A stretch of DNA of 64,000 nt, taken from positions 1 to 64,000 of the forward strand of contig CAWCOV010000031.1 in assembly GCA_963797255.1 (NCBI GenBank), in the 5' to 3' direction. The notes under the pieces were generated by a model. It saw nothing but the letters and a program-made list of their open reading frames with translations. It did no database searches and was not told where the DNA came from. This document shows positions 1 to 6,985 of this stretch, one piece after another. Source of the stretch: JANXZS01 sp963797255. Its GTDB lineage: Bacteria; Acidobacteriota; Terriglobia; Terriglobales; Acidobacteriaceae. The position numbers were made by a program, and so were the translations under genes. Numbering within the stretch: the first letter of the stretch is position 1; each line of letters opens with the position of its first letter.

Positions 1-149
1 CCATGGAAGCGCGCTCCCAGCTGCGCCACAGGCCCACGCATGTGCTTACTTCCAGTATTCTCGTTGACAAGGTGAAATTCGTCAAACGACCAAGAGAGGC
101 GTCGCGCGGCGGCAACAGCGCGATGAAAGGCGGCATCGCTTTGTTAGGC

Positions 150-860
150 ATGAATAATTCTCGGACCACAGCGGCTTCCCATCCCCGGATTCTCCAACTC
201 GCAACCGTGCTCGCATGCATTTCGCCCTTCGCAACCGGGCAACAAGCGGCCCCGGCCCCGGCCGCGGCGGCGTCCGCTCCTCCCGCAATCACCATCGCAA
301 CAGAAGATATCCGGCCCGAGATCGATCGCCTCAACCAGGCTGTCTCTGGGCTCAATGTTCCCAAGTGGAAGGCCCCTAACCAGGTCAAGGACCAGACTCA
401 ATCGGATATTGGGTCCATCCAGCGAAATCTGAAGACCACGCTGCCGCAGCTTCTGGATGCAGCAAAAGCCGCGCCCACCACCATTGCTCCAGCCTTCGCG
501 GTATACCGCAATGTCTGTGCCCTCTATGACGTGCTCCTACGCGTAGCGGAAACGGCGAGCCTCGCTGGGCCACAGCAGGATGGCGTGCTGCTGGACACTG
601 AACTGCAACGGCTCGATGCTGCCAAGAAATCTCTCGGGACATCGATCTTCGACGCTGCCACGTCCCGGGACACAGAGATGGTGCAGCTCCGTGCCTCGAA
701 TTCCCAGCTTAAGGAGCAAATTGCCGCCGTCCAGGCCCCGCCCAAGAAAGTGGTTGTCAACGACGGCCCGGCTGCGACAACCGCAACCCCGCCCAAGAAG
801 AAGAAAAAACCGGCTGCTCCGGCCACTACGGCCCCGGCCACCCCACCTCCATCGCAGTGA
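150..860 (+). CDS. Exported Ala/Pro-rich protein of unknown function
   Basis: I do not recognise a family. From the ATG at 150 the product is 236 residues. A hydrophobic stretch (about residues 17-32, with LQLATVLACISP) looks like a Sec signal peptide, followed by an Ala/Pro-rich linker. A helical middle part ends in a likely coiled coil (LRASNSQLKEQIAAVQ), and the tail is Pro/Ala/Lys-rich with five lysines in a row. The frame is open back to an ATG at position 3, but only a start at 123 or 150 places the hydrophobic segment near the N terminus. Neither has a strong ribosome site, so the start is uncertain. An ECF sigma gene follows about 190 bp downstream behind its own candidate promoter, so linkage to it is not implied. 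Confidence 0.6.
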   Translation: MNNSRTTAASHPRILQLATVLACISPFATGQQAAPAPAAAASAPPAITIATEDIRPEIDRLNQAVSGLNVPKWKAPNQVKDQTQSDIGSIQRNLKTTLPQLLDAAKAAPTTIAPAFAVYRNVCALYDVLLRVAETASLAGPQQDGVLLDTELQRLDAAKKSLGTSIFDAATSRDTEMVQLRASNSQLKEQIAAVQAPPKKVVVNDGPAATTATPPKKKKKPAAPATTAPATPPPSQ

Positions 861-918
861 CGCCCCAGTTTCCTTTACTGTTCCACGCTGCGTGGGACCG
901 CTATTCCACAGGCGGGCA

Positions 919-948
919 GGAACAATTCACCCGGTGACCGGTGTCTAA
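919..948 (+). promoter_or_regulatory. Candidate ECF-type promoter before the sigma/anti-sigma genes
   Basis: GGAAC at 919-923 and GTCTAA at 943-948 resemble the -35 and -10 elements of ECF sigma factors. The 19-base gap is one or two longer than usual. The position just upstream of an ECF sigma gene fits autoregulation. This is inference from motif and position only. Confidence 0.4.
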
Positions 949-979
949 GTGTATGAAGCTGGAAGTCTGAAGGTTTGCC

Positions 980-1001
980 TTGATCAATTTGCTGTGATCA
1001 A
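980..1001. promoter_or_regulatory. 7-bp inverted repeat in the sigma-factor leader
   Basis: TTGATCA (980-986) and TGATCAA (995-1001) form a perfect inverted repeat with an 8-base spacer, about 50 bp before the sigma factor start. It could be an operator or a leader hairpin; the sequence does not decide. Confidence 0.35.
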
Positions 1002-1051
1002 AAGCACACTTTCGCCCTTCCAATTCCTGTTACCGTGGAGGAACATCTACA

Positions 1052-1759
1052 GTGCAAGCGGGAATTGTCTTGGGAAATCTAGCAACGGTTCTTGAAATTC
1101 GGTCGCAGGAAGCTGCTCTCGTATCCGAACTGCAGGCTGGTTCGGAAGAGGCATACGCGTGGCTTATCGCCACCTATCATCAGCCCATTTACTCGCTGAT
1201 AGCGCGCACCGTCTTGAACTCTGCCGACGCTTCCGACCTCACCCAGGAAGTCTTTCTCAAAATATTCCGCGGCATTCGCAGTTTTCACGGCGACTCCAGT
1301 CTGCGTACCTGGATCTATCGCATCGCTATCCACGAAGCTTCCAATCAAAAGCGCTGGTGGTGTCGCCATCAACGGCAAGAGGTCACGATTGAGGCTGAGA
1401 CAGAGGCGCACAGCGAAGGTCATCCGATTGCTCTCAAAGACACGTTGATCGACGAGCACGAATCTCCCTTCGAACTCGCCGCGCATGAAGAAATCCGTGC
1501 AAGAGTTGAGCAGGAGTTGGCACAGATCCCTGAGCCCTTCCGCACCGTTGTCATCCTGCGCGACATTGAGGGTTTCGGATACGAAGAGGTTTCGGAAATA
1601 TTGGGAGTGAACCTGGGAACCGTGAAATCAAGGCTGATGAGAGGACGCGCTCATCTCAAGAGCCGGTTAGCATCCTTCGCCGCGGCGGCGGCTCAACGTC
1701 CAATTCGTTCCTCGCCGGGGACAATTTCTCTGTCTCCGTGCCCAGAGGAGGCCAGATGA
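1052..1759 (+). CDS. ECF-family RNA polymerase sigma factor
   Basis: Redirects RNA polymerase to a specific promoter set. The 235-residue product has the two ECF domains. Region 2 holds the DLTQEVFLKIFRGI and LRTWIYRIAIHEA motifs. Region 4 is a helix-turn-helix with FRTVVILRDIEGF and GTVKSRLMRGRAHLK. Region 3 is absent, as in ECF factors. The start is GTG with GGAGG (1036-1040) ten bases upstream. The stop overlaps the start of the anti-sigma gene as ATGA, so the two are translationally coupled. An ECF-like promoter lies about 105 bp upstream. The signal sensed is not evident. Confidence 0.93.
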   Translation: MQAGIVLGNLATVLEIRSQEAALVSELQAGSEEAYAWLIATYHQPIYSLIARTVLNSADASDLTQEVFLKIFRGIRSFHGDSSLRTWIYRIAIHEASNQKRWWCRHQRQEVTIEAETEAHSEGHPIALKDTLIDEHESPFELAAHEEIRARVEQELAQIPEPFRTVVILRDIEGFGYEEVSEILGVNLGTVKSRLMRGRAHLKSRLASFAAAAAQRPIRSSPGTISLSPCPEEAR

Positions 1760-2436
1760 GTGCGTGCGGATACGTTCGTGGGCAGTTCTCCAGCTATCTT
1801 GACGGTGTAATGACCGGCAAAGATATGCAACTGGTGGCTGCGCATCTGAATCGCTGCGATGGATGTTCCGAAGAATTCCAGCAGTGGCGTAAAACGCAGG
1901 ATTTGTTGTCGAGCCTCGGTCCAGCCAAAGCTCCGGCTGACCTTGCATTGAGATTGAGAGTTGCGATTTCGCAGGAACGAGCCAAGACGCCGAAGCGGGA
2001 CTTCGCGCGCTTCCAACTCGCCTGGGAAAACACGATTGCGCCCGTGTTGCTGCAGGCGTCCGCCGGGTTCGCCAGCACCGTCCTGCTCATAGGAACCGTA
2101 GCCTTGCTCGTTGGCATGTTTGCCCGGCCGGAGCCGGTGGAAGCGCGCGATGAGCCTCTCGGTATGGCATCGGCGCCCCGCTTCCTTTATTCCGCCAGCC
2201 AGGACCTGAGCGCAAAGATCGGCGAACGGGACAATCCCGTTGTTGTCGAGGCCTATGTGAACAGTGCGGGACAGGTGTATGACTTCCACGTGGTTGCCGG
2301 TCCCAACGACCCAGCAACTCACTCCGATCTCGAAAACCTGCTGCTCTTCAGCGTTTTTGAACCGGCGCGGGTCTTCGGTCAACCGGTTCGCGGAGTCGTT
2401 GTTCTCAGCTTTGCCGGTGTCGACGTTCGCGGCTGA
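1756..2436 (+). CDS. Zinc-finger anti-sigma factor with TonB-C-like periplasmic end
   Basis: Membrane-anchored partner of the preceding sigma factor. An N-terminal HxxxCxxC motif (His30, Cys34, Cys37) is the classical zinc-binding anti-sigma signature. One transmembrane helix lies at about residues 102-123. The periplasmic part ends with a module (about residues 155-220, with VEAYVNSAGQVYDF and FEPARVFGQPVRG) that resembles a TonB C-terminal-type fold. The ATG at 1756 is chosen because AGAGGAG precedes it and it gives the ATGA overlap with the sigma gene. The 226-residue length is larger than a minimal anti-sigma factor because of the added C-terminal module, which may be the sensor. That role is inferred. 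Confidence 0.85.
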   Translation: MSACGYVRGQFSSYLDGVMTGKDMQLVAAHLNRCDGCSEEFQQWRKTQDLLSSLGPAKAPADLALRLRVAISQERAKTPKRDFARFQLAWENTIAPVLLQASAGFASTVLLIGTVALLVGMFARPEPVEARDEPLGMASAPRFLYSASQDLSAKIGERDNPVVVEAYVNSAGQVYDFHVVAGPNDPATHSDLENLLLFSVFEPARVFGQPVRGVVVLSFAGVDVRG

Positions 2437-2501
2437 CTTAACAGCCAGCCGCCCGTTTGACCCTTGCATCCGCACTGCATAGACTAGAGAAGCTTCCCAC
2501 C

Positions 2502-4292
2502 ATGTCTATGTTGTTTCGTTTATCGCATCGGACCTTCGTTCCACGCCTGTTTGCCGGACTTATCTCCAGCGCAATCGCCCTCTCCCTGTTCCCATCCTCG
2601 CTGCTGGCGCAACAGCAGCCTGCACAAGGCTCCTCCTCTTCTTCCTCGTCCACCAGCCAGGGAGCCGTGGATGTCGGCGACAGCAAGCCCGCCAACTCAA
2701 ATCCAGCGCAAAGGCAGATGATCGACAAGCCGCCTGCGCTGGTTGACCCGAATGGCCCTGCCATCAGCCTGCAGACCAGTGCGGCATTGTTCTACGTTGC
2801 CGCCGGGCTGAACGCCTGCGGCTACGACGATGAACTCGAAGGCTCCGATCCCGTTCGTCTCCGCGTGCGCGAGCAGATGAGAGCGGCCCTCGAAGCTTCT
2901 GAGACAGCCCGCACCGCCCGCGACGGCCTCTGCGCCTACATTGCCCAGCACCGGCTTTCCAGCAGCAGCCGCGACCTGGCGCAGTACATCTCGCTCGCGC
3001 TGTATCTCACTCCTCCGCCCGAGCTTGGACTGAGCGTTCCCGTCACCGACCTGCCGCCGGATTCAACCCAGATTGTCGAAGTGCTTCCCTTGCTGCGTAC
3101 ATTTGCCGACGAGGTCGGCCTCAACGCAATCTGGTTCGCCAACAAGGCAGCCTACGATGAGCAGGTCAACAAACTCCACGACCCCCTCACCAAGATGATC
3201 CTCGCCACCAACGTCTATCTCAAGATGCCCACCAGCACCTACGATGGACGCCGCTTTATGGTGGTACTTGAGCCCATGCTGGCTCCCAGCGGCGTGAATG
3301 CTCGCGTCTATTCGACGGATTACCTCGTGGTAGCTTCACCTGTGAACGGCCAGATCCGCATGTCGGATGTGCGCCATACCTACCTTCACTATGAAATCGA
3401 GCCGCTGCTCTTCTCGCGCGCTTCTTCGACCGATCGCCTGTTACCCGTGCTCAAAGCCGTTCGCGAAGCGCCCCTCGAATACACCTACCGTAGCGATATC
3501 GTTTCGCTCGTCATCGAATGTATTGTGCGCGCTATCGAGGCGCGAACCATGGATACCGGCATTCCCGTCTTCAAAGCCCCCGCAAAAGTCAGCCGCAACG
3601 AGTTGGCGCAGGTGGATCGCGATCGCTCCGAGTACCAACAGAAGACTGAGGCCGTCCGCCAGCAGGCTGTAAACAGAGCCATGTCCCAGGGCTACATCCT
3701 CACCGCGTATTTCTACGATCAGCTGAAGCCCTTCGAAAACGACCCGGCCAGCATCAGGGACAGCATCGGTGAGATGGTCTATGGCATGGATGTCGACGCT
3801 CAGATCCGCCGTTCCAAAAACATTCCCTTCTCTGCTGAAGGCTCCCAGGACGTCGTTCATCGCGTTCCCCGCCAGCTCCGCGGCCTTGACCTCGCTGAGA
3901 TGAAGCTGATGAAGGGCGATACCGCCGCCGCCGCGGAACTCGCCCAGCAGGCTCTCTCCCAGCACAGCGCCGATCCCGCCCGCGCCAACTTCATCCTCGC
4001 CCGCTGCGCCATCCTCAATCGCAACACGCAAGCGGCTGTCGATGGCTTCGAGGACACCATAAAAGAGTCCAAAGACCCTCGCATGCTTGCCTGGTCGCAC
4101 ATTTACCTGGGACGCATCTACGACATCAACGACCGCCGCGACGAAGCAGTGGAGGAGTACAAAGCCGCTCTGACCGTCCGCGATGGCCAGGCAGACACCC
4201 GTCAGGCTGCCGAAAAGGGTCTCAAGGAGCCATGGGCCGTCCCGCACTCCGCACCCGCCAGCGGCGAACCGCCGGCAGCCGCAAAGCCTTAG
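2502..4292 (+). CDS. Exported TPR-containing protein
   Basis: A 596-residue protein with a signal peptide (residues 1-37, hydrophobic core LFAGLISSAIALSLF, likely cut after LLAQ). A Ser-rich linker and a long alpha-helical region follow. The C-terminal third (about residues 455-575) has TPR-like helix pairs, for example LDLAEMKLMKGDTAAAAELA and SHIYLGRIYDINDRRDEAVE, followed by a Pro/Ala tail. It lies 65 bp after the anti-sigma gene on the same strand and may belong to the same unit. I do not recognise the N-terminal two thirds. ATG 2502 is preferred over the upstream TTG at 2457 because it puts the signal peptide first. Confidence 0.75.
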   Translation: MSMLFRLSHRTFVPRLFAGLISSAIALSLFPSSLLAQQQPAQGSSSSSSSTSQGAVDVGDSKPANSNPAQRQMIDKPPALVDPNGPAISLQTSAALFYVAAGLNACGYDDELEGSDPVRLRVREQMRAALEASETARTARDGLCAYIAQHRLSSSSRDLAQYISLALYLTPPPELGLSVPVTDLPPDSTQIVEVLPLLRTFADEVGLNAIWFANKAAYDEQVNKLHDPLTKMILATNVYLKMPTSTYDGRRFMVVLEPMLAPSGVNARVYSTDYLVVASPVNGQIRMSDVRHTYLHYEIEPLLFSRASSTDRLLPVLKAVREAPLEYTYRSDIVSLVIECIVRAIEARTMDTGIPVFKAPAKVSRNELAQVDRDRSEYQQKTEAVRQQAVNRAMSQGYILTAYFYDQLKPFENDPASIRDSIGEMVYGMDVDAQIRRSKNIPFSAEGSQDVVHRVPRQLRGLDLAEMKLMKGDTAAAAELAQQALSQHSADPARANFILARCAILNRNTQAAVDGFEDTIKESKDPRMLAWSHIYLGRIYDINDRRDEAVEEYKAALTVRDGQADTRQAAEKGLKEPWAVPHSAPASGEPPAAAKP

Positions 4293-4340
4293 CAGCGCTA
4301 CTTATCGATTCCAGTAGTTTTGCCGACGCCTCTCAGGTAC

Positions 4341-4358
4341 TGCACACTTTATTGTGCA
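4341..4358. promoter_or_regulatory. Short hairpin upstream of rnc
   Basis: TGCACA (4341-4346) and TGTGCA (4353-4358) are perfect inverted arms around a 6-base loop, 108 bp before rnc. No T-run follows directly, so it may be an operator or a weak terminator for the preceding gene. Confidence 0.3.
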
Positions 4359-4464
4359 AAGTCTAAAATGAGACCAATCAACTCCGCTCAATGGGGTCAA
4401 GCGCCGGAAAAGCCGTTTGCAACAAAAAGCGGGGATTGCTCTAGAGTAATCATAGGGACGGGCC

Positions 4465-5277
4465 ATGGAGGGACTTAGCGAAATTGAGGCACTGCTGGGA
4501 CACGTCTTCAGCAAGAAATCTCTGCTGACGCGTGCCCTCACCCATAGCTCGCTCGCCTATGAGAGCAATGTAGAGCATCTCGACTCCGCAAACTCTAAGG
4601 CGAAAAAACCTGCGAAGCATCAGCTGGAAGTTGCTGATAACGAACAGCTTGAGTTTCTCGGCGACGCGGTATTGGGCCTCCTCGTGGCCACCACCCTCTA
4701 TTCCCGTTTCCCGGAGTTGAATGAAGGAGAACTTACCCGTCTCCGGGCTAACCTCGTCAGCCGCAAGCACTTGGGCCAGGTGGGCGCAGAAATCAACCTG
4801 GGCAGCTACATCCGGCTCGGCAGGGGCGAAGAAAAGAGCGGTGGACGCAAGAAAGCTGCACTTTTGGCTAATTGCATGGAAGCCGTGATTGGGGCACTCT
4901 ATCTGGACGGCGGCCTTGAAGTCGCAACGGCGTTCGTGGATCGAACAGTTATTGCGCCTTTTGTCGCCGAACTTCGTCAAAAACTAAGGAATGATGGCAT
5001 TATCGGCGATCACAAATCCGCACTGCAGGAGTGGCTGCAGGCGCAGAAAAGCGGAACACCCGAGTACGTTGTAAAGGGTGAGAGCGGGCCCGATCATCGC
5101 AAGCGTTTTCTGGTGGAAGTTCGGCTCGCCGATCAGCCCATCAAAACAAAAGCGCTCGCTCGAGGCATTGGATCGACGAAGAAAAAAGCAGAGCAGGAGG
5201 CCGCGCGGCGAGCCTTTGAAAAGCTGCGCCAGATGCCGCCGCCGAGCCAAGACGCGCTGGAGAAACAGAATTTGTGA
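4465..5277 (+). CDS. rnc: Ribonuclease III
   Basis: Endonuclease that cuts double-stranded RNA in rRNA and mRNA processing. The 270-residue product has the RNase III signature NEQLEFLGD (residues 59-67), the second acidic helix with CMEAVIGALYLDGG, and a C-terminal double-stranded-RNA-binding domain from about residue 178 (SALQEWLQ to KKKAEQEAARRAFEKL). Between ALTHSSLAYES and NEQLEFLGD it carries an extra Lys/Ala-rich stretch of about 20 residues (34-57) that most family members lack. It opens an operon: its TGA overlaps the GTG start of the signal peptidase gene. Confidence 0.96.
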   Translation: MEGLSEIEALLGHVFSKKSLLTRALTHSSLAYESNVEHLDSANSKAKKPAKHQLEVADNEQLEFLGDAVLGLLVATTLYSRFPELNEGELTRLRANLVSRKHLGQVGAEINLGSYIRLGRGEEKSGGRKKAALLANCMEAVIGALYLDGGLEVATAFVDRTVIAPFVAELRQKLRNDGIIGDHKSALQEWLQAQKSGTPEYVVKGESGPDHRKRFLVEVRLADQPIKTKALARGIGSTKKKAEQEAARRAFEKLRQMPPPSQDALEKQNL

Positions 5278-6098
5278 GCGAACCTACCTTCCAGGAAGCC
5301 CCGGTAACCGTGCCGACCTCCTCGGCCCCCGCTGTCCTTGCTGCACCCGTGCGTCCGATTACTCATCATGCCCACGTCATCTTCCCGGGTCCTCTGGAGA
5401 CAGCAACGTCCCTGATGAGCCTGATCGTCATCGCTCTCTTCGTCCTCACCTTCATCATGCAGCCCTTCCGCATTCCTTCGGAATCCATGGAGCGTACGCT
5501 GCTCGTGGGCGACTTCCTGCTGGTGAACAAAACCATTTATGGCCCTGACCATCATTGGTCCTGGGTCTTGCCCTACAAGAAAGTCAATCGCGGAGACATC
5601 GTCGTCTTCCACTTCCCGCTCGATCCCACCGATCACGTGGTCAAGCGCGTCGCCGGACTTCCCGGTGACAGGTTGCATCTTGAGCGCGGTCAACTCTACG
5701 TCAATGGTGCGCCTGTCGAGGAACCCTACGCCGTCTTCGAAGATATGAAACGCGATGCATTCCGCGATCAATTTCCCGCGCCCCTCTACACCGATCCCGG
5801 CGTCGATACGCACTGGTGGATGCAGATGCGCAAGGAAGTTCGCAATGGCGAGTTGATCGTTCCCGAGGGCAGCTATTTCGTGCTCGGAGATAATCGCGAT
5901 CACAGCCGCGACAGCCGCTACTGGGGCTTCGTGCCCGTGCAGAATATCGTCGGCAGGCCCTTCGTCATCTACTTCTCCCTCCGCCGCCCATCGACAACAG
6001 AACCGCAGCAGGATGATAGACTCGGACACGACAAAGTTCCGGCAAACAATGCTGTCAGTTTTGCCCGCTGGGATCGCATGTTCCGGGTTGTGCGTTAG
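5274..6098 (+). CDS. lepB: Signal peptidase I (first of two)
   Basis: Membrane serine protease that removes Sec and Tat signal peptides outside the cytoplasmic membrane. A single N-terminal membrane helix lies at about residues 47-63. Catalytic Ser71 sits in the P-S-E-S-M motif and catalytic Lys124 in DHVVKRVAGLPGD. The box E motif LGDNRDHSRDSRYWGFVP is intact, so the enzyme should be active. GTG at 5274 overlaps the rnc stop by four bases. An N-terminal extension of about 40 residues, rich in Pro, Ala and Thr, precedes the membrane helix. A second, divergent copy follows directly. Confidence 0.95.
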   Translation: MSEPTFQEAPVTVPTSSAPAVLAAPVRPITHHAHVIFPGPLETATSLMSLIVIALFVLTFIMQPFRIPSESMERTLLVGDFLLVNKTIYGPDHHWSWVLPYKKVNRGDIVVFHFPLDPTDHVVKRVAGLPGDRLHLERGQLYVNGAPVEEPYAVFEDMKRDAFRDQFPAPLYTDPGVDTHWWMQMRKEVRNGELIVPEGSYFVLGDNRDHSRDSRYWGFVPVQNIVGRPFVIYFSLRRPSTTEPQQDDRLGHDKVPANNAVSFARWDRMFRVVR

Positions 6099-6197
6099 AA
6101 CAATTACGCTCCGGCTGCCCTTGTCCGAATGATTGTCTGGCTGAATCTCGCCGTGGACTTCGCAGTCCACCGAACCCCACAAGCGCTGCAGGAGACG

Positions 6198-6974
6198 ATG
6201 GACGAAACATTGGAAGAGCAGAAGATTCCGGCGACAAAGGCCACCGAAGAAACTCCATTCGAGGCTCTCGCCTCCATCTGTGGCGTACTGGTCGTAGGCC
6301 TTTTCGTCCTGACATTCATCTTCCAGAACTTCGAGATTCCGTCTTCTTCCATGGAGAAGACCCTGCTCATCGGCGATCACGTCCTTGTAGACCGCATCGC
6401 CCTCGCTCCGCCATCCAACTGGATGCCGCTGGTTCACTACCGCAACGTCCAGCGCGGCGACATCATCGTATTCTTCAAGCCGGGCGAGCCCGATCTTTAC
6501 CTCGTCAAGCGCGTCGTAGGTATCCCCGGAGACCGCATCCACCTGCGCAACGGCATCGTCTTCCTCAACGGAGAGGAACAAAATGAGCCGCAGGCTGGGA
6601 AACCAACCGACAGCGACTATTACCCTTATCGCGACGACTTCCCCGCGATATCTCCGCCAGAAGGCAGCGACGTTACCGCGAGTTGGAGCGTCGGTCTCCC
6701 GGCAAATATCCAGGGCGAAGACCTCGTCGTCCCGCCGGGAAAATACTTCGCCATGGGCGACAATCGCACCGTCTCGCTCGACAGCCGCTATTGGGGATTC
6801 GTGCCGAGAGAGAACATTGTCGGTCGGCCCCTCTTCGTATACTGGTCGTTCAAGACCCCTGCGGATCAGATCAACAAACAGAGCGCCGGCGAGCGAATCA
6901 GCTTCATCGGCCACATGATTCTCCATTTCTTTGACGAGACGCGATGGAACCGGACCCTGCACGCGGTGCGCTAG
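6198..6974 (+). CDS. lepB: Signal peptidase I (second of two)
   Basis: A second signal peptidase I of 258 residues with one membrane helix (about residues 26-42). Ser51 lies in PSSSMEKTLLIGD and Lys104 in YLVKRVVGIPGD. The LGDNR-equivalent motif reads MGDNRTVSLDSRYWGFVP. All catalytic elements are present. It is clearly related to the upstream copy but well diverged, so the duplication is old or the two may differ in substrate choice. ATG 6198 has a purine-rich AGGAGA just upstream; an in-frame ATG at 6129 has no ribosome site. Confidence 0.93.
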   Translation: MDETLEEQKIPATKATEETPFEALASICGVLVVGLFVLTFIFQNFEIPSSSMEKTLLIGDHVLVDRIALAPPSNWMPLVHYRNVQRGDIIVFFKPGEPDLYLVKRVVGIPGDRIHLRNGIVFLNGEEQNEPQAGKPTDSDYYPYRDDFPAISPPEGSDVTASWSVGLPANIQGEDLVVPPGKYFAMGDNRTVSLDSRYWGFVPRENIVGRPLFVYWSFKTPADQINKQSAGERISFIGHMILHFFDETRWNRTLHAVR

Positions 6975-6985
6975 GAAAGGACTAC

